Source: Segatella baroniae DSM 16972 = JCM 13447
GTDB lineage: Bacteria > Bacteroidota > Bacteroidia > Bacteroidales > Bacteroidaceae
DNA: 64,000 nucleotides
Direction: 5' to 3'
NCBI RefSeq assembly: GCF_000426585.1
Contig: NZ_AUFQ01000007.1
Location: forward strand, 62,001 to 126,000
The notes below the pieces were generated by a model. That model made no database searches. It was not told the origin of the DNA and saw only the letters and a program-made list of their open reading frames with translations. Shown piece after piece: positions 8,326-17,858 of the stretch; the first letter of the stretch is position 1, and the number at the start of each line of letters is the position of its first letter. A program made the translations under genes and the position numbers.

Positions 8326-9247
8326 GATGGTGAAGACTGCTGAAACATATCACGTGCCGGTGCTGCTTCGCGAGAGCGTCGACGGCCTGGAAATAAAGCC
8401 GGGTGGCGTCTATGTCGACGTCACCTTCGGCGGTGGCGGCCATTCCCGCGAAATCCTTCGTCGGCTCGACGCGTCGGCACACCTCTACGGTTTCGACCAG
8501 GACGCCGACGCGGAGCGGAATTTGGGCGACGGGTGTCCGCCCAACTTCACCTTTGTGCGCTCCAACTTCCGCTATCTGAGCAACTGGATGAGGTATTATG
8601 GCGTGGACCGTATCGACGGATTGCTGGCCGACCTCGGCGTGTCGAGCCACCACTTCGACGACGAGACGCGCGGGTTCTCGTTCCGTTTCGACGCGCCGCT
8701 CGACATGCGGATGAACAAAAGGGCCGGAATGACGGCCGCCGACATCGTCGCAGGCTATTCGGAAGAGGCCTTGGCCGACGTGTTCTATCTGTATGGCGAA
8801 CTGAAAAACGCCCGCCGCATCGCCGCGTTGTTGGTCAAGGCGCGGGCCGGGAAGCCCATCCTGACGACACGGGAGTTTGCCGCGGCCGTGGAACCGCTCT
8901 TCAAACGCGAGCGCGAAAAGAAGGACATGGCCAAGTTGTTTCAAGCGTTGCGCATCGAGGTGAACCACGAAATGGCGGCCCTCAAGGAGATGTTGCACGC
9001 CGCCACGCGGCTGCTGGCCCCCGGTGGACGGCTGTCGGTCATCACCTACCACTCCTTGGAAGACCGCATCGTCAAGAACTTCATGAAGTCGGGCAATGCC
9101 GAAGGCAAGGTGCAGCAGGACTTTTACGGCCGTATAGAGACGCCTTTCAGGCTGGTCAACACGAAAGTGATCGTGCCCGACGCCGACGAACAGCAGCGAA
9201 ACCCCAGGAGCAGGAGTGCGAAACTGCGCATTGCGGAAAAGAAATGA
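8309..9247 (+). CDS. rsmH: 16S rRNA (cytosine1402-N4)-methyltransferase
   Basis: Methylates C1402 of 16S rRNA in the decoding centre using S-adenosylmethionine (formerly MraW). The motifs are VDVTFGGGGHS (SAM-binding loop), DGLLADLGVSSHHFD, RGFSFRFDAPLDMRMN and the C-terminal VITYHSLEDRIVKNF, all characteristic. The length of 312 is usual. The first codons MKNEK are encoded by the AATGAGAAG repeat, so the true start may instead be the ATG at 8324 or 8327. It lies 15 bases after mraZ in the dcw operon. Confidence 0.95.
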   Translation: MKNEKMMVKTAETYHVPVLLRESVDGLEIKPGGVYVDVTFGGGGHSREILRRLDASAHLYGFDQDADAERNLGDGCPPNFTFVRSNFRYLSNWMRYYGVDRIDGLLADLGVSSHHFDDETRGFSFRFDAPLDMRMNKRAGMTAADIVAGYSEEALADVFYLYGELKNARRIAALLVKARAGKPILTTREFAAAVEPLFKREREKKDMAKLFQALRIEVNHEMAALKEMLHAATRLLAPGGRLSVITYHSLEDRIVKNFMKSGNAEGKVQQDFYGRIETPFRLVNTKVIVPDADEQQRNPRSRSAKLRIAEKK

Positions 9248-9278
9248 CGAACGACAGCAATTCTAAAACAATCCCGTT

Positions 9279-9701
9279 ATGGAGAAAGAAGAGGAAAACA
9301 AAGACCACAAAGAGGAGCAAATCTCGCTGAAAGAGGTGCTCATGGAGCGGGCCACGGAGGATGAAGCCCCTGCTTCGGCCAAGTTTACGCTGAAAAAGGT
9401 GCTCGGTGGCGACATCCTCTCTACCGAGACGCTGCGCAATCAGATATGGGTCATCCTGCTCGTGGTTGTCTTCATGATTGCCTACATCGCCAATCGCTAC
9501 AGCATTCAGAAGGACTTGCTGGAGATCGACAGGCTCAACACCCGGTTGCAGGACGCCAAGTACAAGGCGTTGTCGAGCAGCAGCAAGCTCACGGAAATCA
9601 GTCGGGAGAGTCATGTGCTCGATATGCTGAAAGATAATAAGGACAGTGTGCTCAAGATACCGAGCCAACCACCGTATATCATCAATGTTCCAGGAGAATG
9701 A
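9279..9701 (+). CDS. ftsL: FtsL-like divisome protein
   Basis: A 140-residue bitopic membrane protein. A charged cytoplasmic stretch of about 55 residues precedes one membrane segment (IWVILLVVVFMIAYIA) and a periplasmic coiled coil (LLEIDRLNTRLQDAKYKAL). Size, topology and position between rsmH and ftsI identify it as the FtsL-like division protein of Bacteroidota, which scaffolds the septal FtsW-FtsI synthase with its partners. The cytoplasmic tail is longer than that of E. coli FtsL. Its stop codon starts a 140-base repeat-rich spacer. Confidence 0.85.
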   Translation: MEKEEENKDHKEEQISLKEVLMERATEDEAPASAKFTLKKVLGGDILSTETLRNQIWVILLVVVFMIAYIANRYSIQKDLLEIDRLNTRLQDAKYKALSSSSKLTEISRESHVLDMLKDNKDSVLKIPSQPPYIINVPGE

Positions 9702-9838
9702 AAAGTGGGGAATGTGGAATGAGAAGTGTGCAATGAGAAATGAACAGCTTCACGCTTCCACATTCAACACTCCACATTCGCCATTCGACACTTCGCATTC
9801 CCCATTCAACACTTCACATTCCACACTTCACATTTAAA
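9699..9838. repeat. AATGTGGAATG/CATTCCACATT repeat spacer between ftsL and ftsI
   Basis: The first half holds forward words (GGAATGTGGAATGAGAAGTG and variants). The second half holds their reverse complements (CACATTCCACACTTCACATT and variants). The transcript could fold into a long imperfect hairpin. The repeat begins at the ftsL stop codon, whose TGA is part of the AATGA word. Confidence 0.8.
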
Positions 9839-9851
9839 CATCTTCACATCC

Positions 9852-12005
9852 TTGAGTAAGTTCGATCATCATAAAATCATGCCGCGCTACAACGCATTCG
9901 CGTTGCTGATGTCCATCATGGCCATTGCCGTCATCGGCAAAACCTTGTATATCATGACGGCCAAGCACGACTACTGGATGCAAGTGGCCGACCGTGTGAA
10001 GAAAGACAGTGTGGACATCAAGCCGTCCAGAGGCAACATCCTGAGCTGCGACGGCAAGTTGATGGCCAGCAGCCTGCCCGAGTTCAAGGTGTTCATGGAC
10101 TTCCAGGCCTTGCACGACGCCGAGAACGACTCGCTGTGGGAGGCCAAGGTCGACTCCATCTGCATGGGGCTTAACCGCATTTTCCCCCAGATGACGGCCA
10201 AGGCGTTCCGCTCCCATCTCGAAGAAGGAAAGAAGAAACGCAAACGCCACTGGCCCATCTGGTCCAACCGCATTGACTACAACACGTTTACGGAGGTAAG
10301 AGACCTGCCTGTTTTCAACCTGACCGCCTATAAAAGCGGCTTCCACTATGAAGAAAACAACGCCCGCAAGCGCTCCTACGGTTCGTTGGCCAGCCGCACG
10401 ATCGGGGCCATGTATGGCGCGAAAGACGCCGCCCGCTTCGGTCTGGAGCTGTCCTACGACTCGATTCTGCGTGGAACCAACGGTATCATCCACCGCCGCA
10501 AGGTGCTCAACAAGTTCCTCGACATCATGGACACGCCGCCCATTGACGGCGCGGACATCGTGACCACCATCGACGTCGGCATGCAGGACCTGGCAGAACG
10601 TTCGCTCATCAACGAACTGAAGCTCATCAATGGCAACGTGGGTGTGGCCATTGTGATGGAAGTCGCCACGGGGGATGTGAAGGCAATCGTCAACATGGAG
10701 AAGTGCGTGGACGGCGAATACCGTGAAATCCACAACCATGCGGTGAGCGATTTGCTTGAGCCTGGCTCCGTTTTCAAGACTGCCAGCATCATGGTGGCCC
10801 TCGACGACGGCGTCGTCGATACGACCTATCGCGTGGAAACGGCCGGAGGTGTGTGGCCCATGTACGGCCGTGAGATGAAAGACCACAACTGGCGGCGGGG
10901 CGGTTACGGGCTGCTGACGTTGCCGCAGACGCTGATGGTGAGTTCAAACATCGGTGTGAGCCGCATCATCGACGACCACTACCGCAACAATCCCGAGAAG
11001 TTTGTCAAGGGAATCTACCGCACCGGCTTGGCCGACAACCTGCATATACCGCTCGTCGGGGCCACCCCGGCACGCATCCGAATGCCCAAGAAGAACGACA
11101 GGGGCCAATGGCTCAACTGGAGTTCCACCGCGTTGCCCTGGATGAGTATCGGCTACGAGACCCAGATACCGCCCATATCGACCCTCACTTTCTACAATGC
11201 CATCGCCAACGGCGGCAAGATGATGCGCCCGCGGTTTGTCAAGCAGGTGGTGAAGAACGGCGAGGTGTTGATGGATTTCCCCCCGCAGGTGATGCGCGAA
11301 CGTATCTGCAAGGAGAAGACTTTGAAGGAAATACAACGCATTCTGGACCGTGTGGTCAGCGAAGGACTGGGCCACAAGGCCGGTTCGGCTTCCTTCCGGG
11401 TGGCCGGAAAGACTGGAACGGCGCAGATGTCGAAGGGCGCGCAGGGCTACAAGAGCGGCGGCACCAACTATCTGTTGAGCTTCGCCGGCTATTTCCCCGA
11501 CGACAATCCGCGCTACAGCTGCATCGTCTGCATCCAGAAGTCGGGCTTGCCGGCTTCGGGAGGCGGCATGAGCGGCGTCGTTTTCCATGACATTGCCGAG
11601 GGAATCATGGCCCACAGCCTGAAACTCGACGTGAAAGACGCCCGCGACACGGCCTCCGTCTTCGTGCCGGGGGTCAAGGACGGCAACCTGCTGGCGGCCG
11701 ATTACGTGCTGTCGCACCTCGGTATCAGCACCAACAAGGACTGGTCGGGAAGCTATGCCGACGGCAATCCCATCTGGGGAAGGGCCGAGGCCCGCCATAA
11801 AACCGTGACATTGCAACGCCAAAAGGTGCATGGACGCCGCCAGGTGCCCGATGTCATCGGCATGGGTGCCCGCGACGCCGTGTACATCCTTGAGAGTCGA
11901 GGCTTGAAAACCTCCATCAAAGGGCGCGGAAAAGTGGTGAAACAGAGTGTGGAAGCAGGCACAAACATTCGGGAAGGCATGAGATGCAGGCTGGAATTGG
12001 AATGA
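9852..12005 (+). CDS. ftsI: Septal peptidoglycan transpeptidase (PBP3/FtsI) with PASTA domain
   Basis: The class B penicillin-binding protein that cross-links septal peptidoglycan with FtsW. It has one N-terminal membrane anchor (ALLMSIMAIAVIGKTLYIM), a dimerisation domain, and a transpeptidase domain with SVFK (catalytic Ser306), SSN (364-366) and KTGT (520-523). A single C-terminal PASTA domain (from about VPDVIGMGARDAVYIL) occurs as in SpoVD-like proteins. It starts with TTG at 9852; an in-frame ATG at 9879 is the alternative. The TTG is preferred because it gives the usual 10-12 residues before the conserved RY and membrane segment. Confidence 0.95.
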   Translation: MSKFDHHKIMPRYNAFALLMSIMAIAVIGKTLYIMTAKHDYWMQVADRVKKDSVDIKPSRGNILSCDGKLMASSLPEFKVFMDFQALHDAENDSLWEAKVDSICMGLNRIFPQMTAKAFRSHLEEGKKKRKRHWPIWSNRIDYNTFTEVRDLPVFNLTAYKSGFHYEENNARKRSYGSLASRTIGAMYGAKDAARFGLELSYDSILRGTNGIIHRRKVLNKFLDIMDTPPIDGADIVTTIDVGMQDLAERSLINELKLINGNVGVAIVMEVATGDVKAIVNMEKCVDGEYREIHNHAVSDLLEPGSVFKTASIMVALDDGVVDTTYRVETAGGVWPMYGREMKDHNWRRGGYGLLTLPQTLMVSSNIGVSRIIDDHYRNNPEKFVKGIYRTGLADNLHIPLVGATPARIRMPKKNDRGQWLNWSSTALPWMSIGYETQIPPISTLTFYNAIANGGKMMRPRFVKQVVKNGEVLMDFPPQVMRERICKEKTLKEIQRILDRVVSEGLGHKAGSASFRVAGKTGTAQMSKGAQGYKSGGTNYLLSFAGYFPDDNPRYSCIVCIQKSGLPASGGGMSGVVFHDIAEGIMAHSLKLDVKDARDTASVFVPGVKDGNLLAADYVLSHLGISTNKDWSGSYADGNPIWGRAEARHKTVTLQRQKVHGRRQVPDVIGMGARDAVYILESRGLKTSIKGRGKVVKQSVEAGTNIREGMRCRLELE

Positions 12006-12165
12006 GAAAAGAGGAATGGGAAATGCGGAATGTGAAGTGTGGAATGTGAAATGACCACTTCATTCACCGCTTCTCACTTCACATTCCACACTTCGCATTT
12101 CCCATTTCACACTCCTAACTTCACATATCCCATTCCTCATTTCACATTGAAAACTTAACATTACA
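12003..12165. repeat. AATGTGAAGTG-type palindromic spacer between ftsI and murE
   Basis: Forward words in the first 55 bases and complementary words in the rest. AAGTGTGGAATGTGAA at 12035-12050 is a perfect 16-base reverse complement of 12078-12093. Many further CATTTCACA words follow up to the murE start. The block begins at the ftsI stop codon. Confidence 0.85.
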
Positions 12166-12169
12166 CGAT

Positions 12170-13621
12170 ATGAAATTAAGCGAAGTGCTTAAAAACATCA
12201 AGCCCCTGCAGGTTGCGGGTGACATGGATGTAGAGATTTGCGGCGTGAACATCGACTCGCGCCGCATCGGGAACGGTCATCTCTTCATCGCGATGAAGGG
12301 AACGCTGGCCGATGGTCACAAATTCATAGGCAAAGCCATAGACCAGGGGGCGCGGGCCATCCTGTGCGAGGACATGCCCGAGGAGCTGAAAGCAGGCGTA
12401 ACCTACGTGCAGGTGCCCTCGACCGAAGACGTCGCGGGCCGCGCCGCCACCAACTTCTACGGCAATCCGTCGACCAAGTTGACGCTGGTGGGCGTGACGG
12501 GAACCAACGGGAAGACCACCATCGCCACCTTATTATATAATATGTTCCGCAAGATGGGTCACAAGTGCGGGCTTCTGTCCACCGTATGCAACTACATCGA
12601 GGATGAAGCCGTGCCCGCCGACCACACCACTCCCGACCCGATCGAGCTGAACATGCTGCTGGCCCGCATGGTGGAAGCTGGCTGTGAATACGCCTTTATG
12701 GAATGTTCGAGCCACGCCATAGCCCAGAAACGCATCGGAGGACTGACCTTTGCAGGAGGCATTTTCACCAATCTGACGCGCGACCACCTGGACTATCACA
12801 AGACATTCGAGAACTACCGCAACGCCAAGAAGGCCTTCTTCGACGCGCTGCCGAAGAGCGCTTTCGCCATCACCAACGCCGATGACAAGAACGGAATGGT
12901 GATGGTGCAGAACACGAAGGCCACCATCAAGACCTATTCCACACGGAGCATGGCCGACTTCAAGGCCCGCATCATCGAATGCCACTTCGAGGGAATGTAT
13001 CTCGACATCGACAACCACGAGGTCGGCGTGCAGTTCATCGGCAAGTTCAACGTGAGCAATCTGCTCGCCGTCTATGCCTCGGCAGTCATGCTGGGCCAGC
13101 GGCCGGAGGACATTCTGCTCGTCATGAGCACGCTGCACAGCGTGAGCGGCCGGCTCGAACCCATCCGTTCGCCCGAAGGTTATACGGCCATCGTGGACTA
13201 CGCCCACACCCCCGACGCCCTGGCGAACGTGCTGAACGCCATCCACGAGGTGCTCGACGGCAAGGGAAAGGTCGTCACGGTGTGTGGCGCGGGCGGCAAC
13301 CGCGACAAGGGGAAGCGTCCGCTCATGGCCCAGGAGGCCGTGAAGCAGAGCGACAAGGTCATCATCACGAGCGACAACCCCCGTTTCGAGGAGCCGCAGG
13401 CCATCATCGACGACATGCTGGCCGGCCTCAACGCGCAGCAGATGAAGAAAGTGCTCTGCATCGTCGACCGCCGCGAAGCCATTCGCACGGCCTGCATGCT
13501 GGCCCGGAAGGGCGACGTCGTCCTCATCGCAGGCAAGGGCCACGAGGACTATCAGGAAATCAAGGGCGTGAAACACCACTTCGACGACAAGGAAGTGGTG
13601 CGCGACATCTTCAACGGCTGA
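12170..13621 (+). CDS. murE: UDP-MurNAc-tripeptide ligase (meso-diaminopimelate adding)
   Basis: Adds meso-diaminopimelate to UDP-MurNAc-L-Ala-D-Glu in the cytoplasm, using ATP. The 483 residues show the Mur ligase pattern: an N-terminal domain with [13 protein letters not shown], the ATP loop [12 protein letters not shown], and a C-terminal domain. DNPR at residues 402-405 is the signature for diaminopimelate rather than lysine, so the wall is probably the DAP type. It follows the repeat spacer and precedes mraY by 37 bases. Confidence 0.97.
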   Translation: MKLSEVLKNIKPLQVAGDMDVEICGVNIDSRRIGNGHLFIAMKGTLADGHKFIGKAIDQGARAILCEDMPEELKAGVTYVQVPSTEDVAGRAATNFYGNPSTKLTLVGVTGTNGKTTIATLLYNMFRKMGHKCGLLSTVCNYIEDEAVPADHTTPDPIELNMLLARMVEAGCEYAFMECSSHAIAQKRIGGLTFAGGIFTNLTRDHLDYHKTFENYRNAKKAFFDALPKSAFAITNADDKNGMVMVQNTKATIKTYSTRSMADFKARIIECHFEGMYLDIDNHEVGVQFIGKFNVSNLLAVYASAVMLGQRPEDILLVMSTLHSVSGRLEPIRSPEGYTAIVDYAHTPDALANVLNAIHEVLDGKGKVVTVCGAGGNRDKGKRPLMAQEAVKQSDKVIITSDNPRFEEPQAIIDDMLAGLNAQQMKKVLCIVDRREAIRTACMLARKGDVVLIAGKGHEDYQEIKGVKHHFDDKEVVRDIFNG

Positions 13622-13658
13622 GCATCCACATTTGTGTTAACAAGAAGAATGAAATAAA

Positions 13659-14930
13659 ATGCTGTACTATTTATTCAGATTTTTAGACCAGTTCAACGTT
13701 CCCGGCTCCCATCTTTGGCAGTACATCTCGTTCCGGGCGTTGCTGACATTGATTCTTTCGCTGGTCATTTCGGCATGGTTCGGCGAGCGGTTCATCAAGT
13801 ACATGAAGCGAAGGAACATCTCCGAGACGCAGCGCGACGCCTCCATCGACCCGTTCGGGACGGCCAAGAAGGGCGTGCCCACGATGGGAGGAATCATCAT
13901 TATCTTCGCCATTCTCGTGCCGGTAGTGCTGTTGGGGCGCATGCGCAACGTCTATCTGCTGCTCATGATAGCCACCACGGTGTGGCTGGGGTTCCTCGGT
14001 TTCCTGGACGACTACATCAAAATATTCCGCAAGAACAAAGAGGGACTGAAGGGAAAGTACAAGATTGTGGGGCAGGTGAGTATCGGACTCATCGTCGGTC
14101 TGACCCTTTGGGCCAGTCCGGACGCCAAGGTGAGGCTGAACATCGAGACCCAGCGGCAGGGCCAGGGGACCGTGGTGACGCACAAGTCTGAAGCCGTGAA
14201 GTCGCTGAAGACGACCATCCCGTTCGTCAAGAGCCACAACCTGGACTATTCCGAGGTCATGGCGTTCTGCGGCAAGTACAAGACGGCCGCGGGCTGGATA
14301 CTCTTTGTCGTCATGACGATACTGGTGGTGACGGCCGTTTCCAACGGGGCCAACCTCAACGACGGCATGGACGGCATGTGCGCGGGCAACGCCGCCGTCA
14401 TCGGCGTGGCCCTCGGAATCCTTTCCTACGTGTCGAGCCACATCGAATACGCGGCCTATCTCAACATCATGTATGTCCCCGGGTCGCAGGAACTGGTGGT
14501 TTTCCTCTGTGCCTTCATAGGCGCGATGATCGGTTTCCTGTGGTACAACGCCTATCCCGCGCAGGTGTTCATGGGCGATACCGGATCGCTGACCATCGGC
14601 GGAATCATCGGCGTGTGCGCCGTCATCATCCACAAGGAACTGCTTCTGCCCATCCTGTGCGGCATTTTCTTCGTGGAGAGCCTGAGCGTCATCATCCAGT
14701 CCACCTATTTCAAGTACCGCAAGCGTCGGGGAGAGCGTGTGCGCGTGTTCAGGGCTACGCCCATCCACGACAACTTCCGCAAGCTCGACGCGCAACTCGA
14801 CCCTACCAGCCGCTATCTGCTGAAAGGTTGGCCGAAACGGCAGTTCCACGAGTCGAAGATAACGATTCGTTTCTGGATTACGACCATCATTCTGGCGGCT
14901 CTGGCCATCATCACGCTGAAGATCAGGTGA
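13659..14930 (+). CDS. mraY: Phospho-MurNAc-pentapeptide translocase
   Basis: Integral membrane enzyme that joins phospho-MurNAc-pentapeptide to undecaprenyl phosphate, making lipid I. It has about ten membrane segments, the catalytic FLDDYIKI and NLNDGMDGM motifs, and the histidine-containing ATPIHDNFRK loop. At 423 residues it is about 60 longer than E. coli MraY. The extra part is a hydrophilic insertion after the fourth or fifth membrane segment (roughly residues 150-200). Such an insertion is, as far as I recall, usual in Bacteroidota. Confidence 0.96.
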   Translation: MLYYLFRFLDQFNVPGSHLWQYISFRALLTLILSLVISAWFGERFIKYMKRRNISETQRDASIDPFGTAKKGVPTMGGIIIIFAILVPVVLLGRMRNVYLLLMIATTVWLGFLGFLDDYIKIFRKNKEGLKGKYKIVGQVSIGLIVGLTLWASPDAKVRLNIETQRQGQGTVVTHKSEAVKSLKTTIPFVKSHNLDYSEVMAFCGKYKTAAGWILFVVMTILVVTAVSNGANLNDGMDGMCAGNAAVIGVALGILSYVSSHIEYAAYLNIMYVPGSQELVVFLCAFIGAMIGFLWYNAYPAQVFMGDTGSLTIGGIIGVCAVIIHKELLLPILCGIFFVESLSVIIQSTYFKYRKRRGERVRVFRATPIHDNFRKLDAQLDPTSRYLLKGWPKRQFHESKITIRFWITTIILAALAIITLKIR

Positions 14931-15000
14931 CGGCGGTCGCGCGACGACGGATGGCTGTTGAGGCGATAGGAGATGAGTGTTGACGGATGGCCGTTGCGTG

Positions 15001-15117
15001 GCGGCCGACAACCGCTGCCCTTTCGCCTTGTCAAAGGGCAGCTTTCAGGCGGCAACCGCTGGCCTTTTGCCTTGTCAAAGGGCAGCTTTCATACGGCGAA
15101 AGACGCCCTTTTGGAAA
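15001..15117. repeat. 22-bp family repeat, locus 2: two 44-bp tandem copies inside the dcw operon
   Basis: 15009-15052 and 15053-15096 are tandem 44-base copies that differ at four positions. Each consists of two 22-base units, one like CAACCGCTGCCCTTTCGCCT and one like TCAAAGGGCAGCTTTCAGGC, whose cores are complementary and can form a hairpin. A partial unit follows. The array fills the gap between mraY and murD, and an open frame through it into murD explains a spurious longer murD. Confidence 0.9.
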
Positions 15118-15153
15118 CATATAGATTATTACTGGACAATTACAGATAGAAAT

Positions 15154-16485
15154 ATGAAAAGAATAGTAGTGCTGGGAGCGGCTGAAAGCGGTGCCGGAGC
15201 CGCTGTGCTCGCCAAGAAGGAAGGCTTCGATGTCTTCGTTTCGGACATGTCCGTCATCAAGGACAAGTACAAGAAGCTGCTCGACGACCACGCCATCGCG
15301 TGGGAGGAAGGGCGCCATACGGAAGCCGCCATCCTCAATGCGGACGAAATCATCAAGAGTCCGGGCATTCCCAAGGAAGCGCCGATGGTTCGGAAGGCCA
15401 TCGAAAAGGGCATTCACATCATCAGCGAGATAGAGTTTGCCGGCCGCTACACCGACGCCAAGATGGTGTGCATCACGGGCAGCAACGGCAAGACGACCAC
15501 GACGTCGCTGATATACCACATCTTCAAGGCCGCCGGCTACGACGCCGGACTGGCCGGAAACATAGGGAAGAGCCTGGCGTTGCAGGTGGCGGAGGACCCG
15601 CATGCCTACTACATCATCGAATTGAGCAGCTTTCAACTCGACAACATGTACGACTTCCGCGCCAACATCGCCATCCTGCTCAACATCACCCCCGACCACC
15701 TGGACCGCTACGACAACCAGTTTGGGAAATACGCGGCGGCCAAGATGCGCATCATCCGGAACCAGACGGCCGAGGACAGCTTCATCTATTGGAACGACGA
15801 CCCCATCATCAGAGAGGAATTGGCGAAGTATGACATCAAGGCCGTGCAGTGTCCGTTCTCCGAACTCAAGGAAGCCGGCTCGATAGGCTACATCGAGGAG
15901 GGGCAATACACCATCGAGAAGCCCACGCCTTTCAACATGGAGCAGGAAGAACTCTCGCTGACGGGCAAGCACAACATCTACAACAGCCTGGCGGCGGGTA
16001 TCGCCACGAACATAGCCGGTATCAGGAAAGACGTAATCCGCAAGAGCCTGAGCGACTTCCCGGGCGTGGAACACCGGCTCGAAAAGGTGTGCAAGGTGGG
16101 CGGCGTGCAGTATATCAACGACTCGAAAGCCACCAACGTGGACGCCTGCTGGTATGCCTTGGAGAGCATGAAGACGCCGACCATCCTGATATTGGGCGGC
16201 AAGGACAAGGGCAACGACTACGAACCCATCAAGCAACTCGTGAAGGAGAAGTGCGTGGGACTGGTCTATCTCGGAGCCGACAACAAGAAGTTGCACGACA
16301 ATTTCGACGCCTTGGGCATTCCCGTGCGCGACACCCACAGCATGAAAGCGTGCGTGGAGGCCTGCAATGAGATGGCCAAGCCGGGCGAGACGGTGCTGTT
16401 GAGCCCCTGCTGTGCCAGCTTCGACCTGTTCAAGAACATGGAAGACCGGGGCGACCAGTTCAAGACATTGGTGAGAAACCTCTAA
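15154..16485 (+). CDS. murD: UDP-MurNAc-L-alanine:D-glutamate ligase
   Basis: Adds D-glutamate to UDP-MurNAc-L-alanine. It has the N-terminal nucleotide-binding segment IVVLGAAESGAGAAVLAKKEG, the ATP loop TGSNGKTTTT and NITPDHLDRY, and a C-terminal YINDSKATNVD and ILGGKDKGNDY block typical of MurD. It has 443 residues. The start is the MKRIVV codon at 15154; the longer frame beginning at 14977 only translates the repeat array upstream. It is followed by ftsW after 10 bases. Confidence 0.96.
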   Translation: MKRIVVLGAAESGAGAAVLAKKEGFDVFVSDMSVIKDKYKKLLDDHAIAWEEGRHTEAAILNADEIIKSPGIPKEAPMVRKAIEKGIHIISEIEFAGRYTDAKMVCITGSNGKTTTTSLIYHIFKAAGYDAGLAGNIGKSLALQVAEDPHAYYIIELSSFQLDNMYDFRANIAILLNITPDHLDRYDNQFGKYAAAKMRIIRNQTAEDSFIYWNDDPIIREELAKYDIKAVQCPFSELKEAGSIGYIEEGQYTIEKPTPFNMEQEELSLTGKHNIYNSLAAGIATNIAGIRKDVIRKSLSDFPGVEHRLEKVCKVGGVQYINDSKATNVDACWYALESMKTPTILILGGKDKGNDYEPIKQLVKEKCVGLVYLGADNKKLHDNFDALGIPVRDTHSMKACVEACNEMAKPGETVLLSPCCASFDLFKNMEDRGDQFKTLVRNL

Positions 16486-16495
16486 GAATGGCGTC

Positions 16496-17794
16496 ATGAA
16501 CAAAACACTTGGCAACGTCTTCAAGGGCGACAAGGTGATATGGATGGTGTTCTTCTTCCTCTGCATCATCAGCGTGGTGGAGGTGTTTTCGGCCTCTTCC
16601 GAACTCACTTACAAAGGAGGAAGCTACTGGGCGCCGATGTTGAAGCACATCGGAATCCTGCTCTTGGGAATCTTCTTCATGGTCGTCACGCTGAACATAC
16701 AGTGCCGTTACTTCAAGCTGCTGACCCCCTTCCTGCTCATCATCTCGCTGGTGACCTTGGTGTGGGTGGTCGTCGCGGGCAGCGCCACGAACGGAGCGCA
16801 GCGTTGGATCAGCTTCTTCGGCATGCAGTTCCAGCCTTCCGAGATAGCGAAAGGCACGCTGGTGCTGGCCACGGCACAGATATTGAGCGCCATGCAGACG
16901 GACAGGGGAGCCGACAAGAACGCCTTCAAGTACGTGTTGTGGACTTCCGCCATCTTCATCGTGCTGATAGCGAAGGAGAATTTCTCGACAGCCGTGCTGC
17001 TGGGAGCCGTCCTGGTCATGATGATGATCATAGGACGGGTGCCCATGCGGCAGATAGGAATGCTGATGGGAGTCGTCATGCTTGTCGCGGTCGGCGCCCT
17101 GTCGTTCATCATGTTGGTGGGACATGAGAACGAGGCGGTCGACGCCAACAGGACGCTGACGGAGAAACGGATTCCTGCCGGAGCGCAAACCGAAAAGAAA
17201 GAAGGGGCTTCCAGCTTCTTGTTTCATCGAGCCGACACCTGGAAGGGACGCGTGCTCACGTTCGTGAACAACAGAGACATCAAGCCTTCGGAAGTCGACT
17301 TGGACAAGGATGCGCAGACGGCGCACGCCAACATCGCCATCGCCTCCTCGAAGGTCATCGGCAAAGGACCGGGCAATTCCGAAGAGCGCGACTTCCTGTC
17401 GCAGGCCTTCTCCGACTTCATCTATGCCATCATCATCGAGGAACTCGGCATAGCAGGGGCCGTCTTCGTGGCCTTGCTCTACATCATCCTGCTGTTCCGA
17501 ACCGGCAACATCGCCATGCGGTGCGAGAACAACTTCCCCGCCTTCCTTGCCATGGGGCTGGCGTTGCTGCTCGTGACACAAGCTCTTTTCAACATGTGTG
17601 TGGCCGTTGGGCTGGTCCCCGTCACGGGACAGCCGCTCCCTTTGATAAGCAAGGGCGGCACGTCGTCGATGATCAACTGCATCTATATAGGCGCCATTCT
17701 GAGCGTCAGCAGGTCGGCCAAGAAGAAGAAAGACGCCGGGCGGCAGCCCGAAGTGCCGCAGGCTGCGGGCGACGGATTGTCGGCAAAAGCATAA
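16496..17794 (+). CDS. ftsW: Septal peptidoglycan glycosyltransferase FtsW
   Basis: A SEDS-family polymerase that links lipid II into glycan strands at the septum together with FtsI. The 432 residues have about ten membrane segments. SEDS motifs include RWISFFGMQFQPSEIAK, the catalytic-side loop with long extracellular insertion (about residues 215-290), and the C-terminal PVTGQPLPLISKGGTSSM. FtsW is favoured over RodA by its place in the dcw cluster. Confidence 0.95.
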   Translation: MNKTLGNVFKGDKVIWMVFFFLCIISVVEVFSASSELTYKGGSYWAPMLKHIGILLLGIFFMVVTLNIQCRYFKLLTPFLLIISLVTLVWVVVAGSATNGAQRWISFFGMQFQPSEIAKGTLVLATAQILSAMQTDRGADKNAFKYVLWTSAIFIVLIAKENFSTAVLLGAVLVMMMIIGRVPMRQIGMLMGVVMLVAVGALSFIMLVGHENEAVDANRTLTEKRIPAGAQTEKKEGASSFLFHRADTWKGRVLTFVNNRDIKPSEVDLDKDAQTAHANIAIASSKVIGKGPGNSEERDFLSQAFSDFIYAIIIEELGIAGAVFVALLYIILLFRTGNIAMRCENNFPAFLAMGLALLLVTQALFNMCVAVGLVPVTGQPLPLISKGGTSSMINCIYIGAILSVSRSAKKKKDAGRQPEVPQAAGDGLSAKA

Positions 17795-17831
17795 AAAACA
17801 GGCAAAATGAGTGGAAAAGGATTTTTTTGAT

Positions 17832-17839
17832 TACTTTTG
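17832..17839 (+). promoter_or_regulatory. Possible internal -7 element before murG
   Basis: TACTTTTG matches TAnnTTTG and lies 20 bases before the murG start codon. There is no TTTG at the -33 position, so this is only a candidate for a second promoter inside the cluster. Confidence 0.4.
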
Positions 17840-17858
17840 CAATATAGATAAGAATCAA

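Noticed and set aside
14977..15153. N-terminal extension of murD
   Set aside because: The 59 extra codons are the 44-bp tandem repeats; MurD proteins start at the MKRIVV position.
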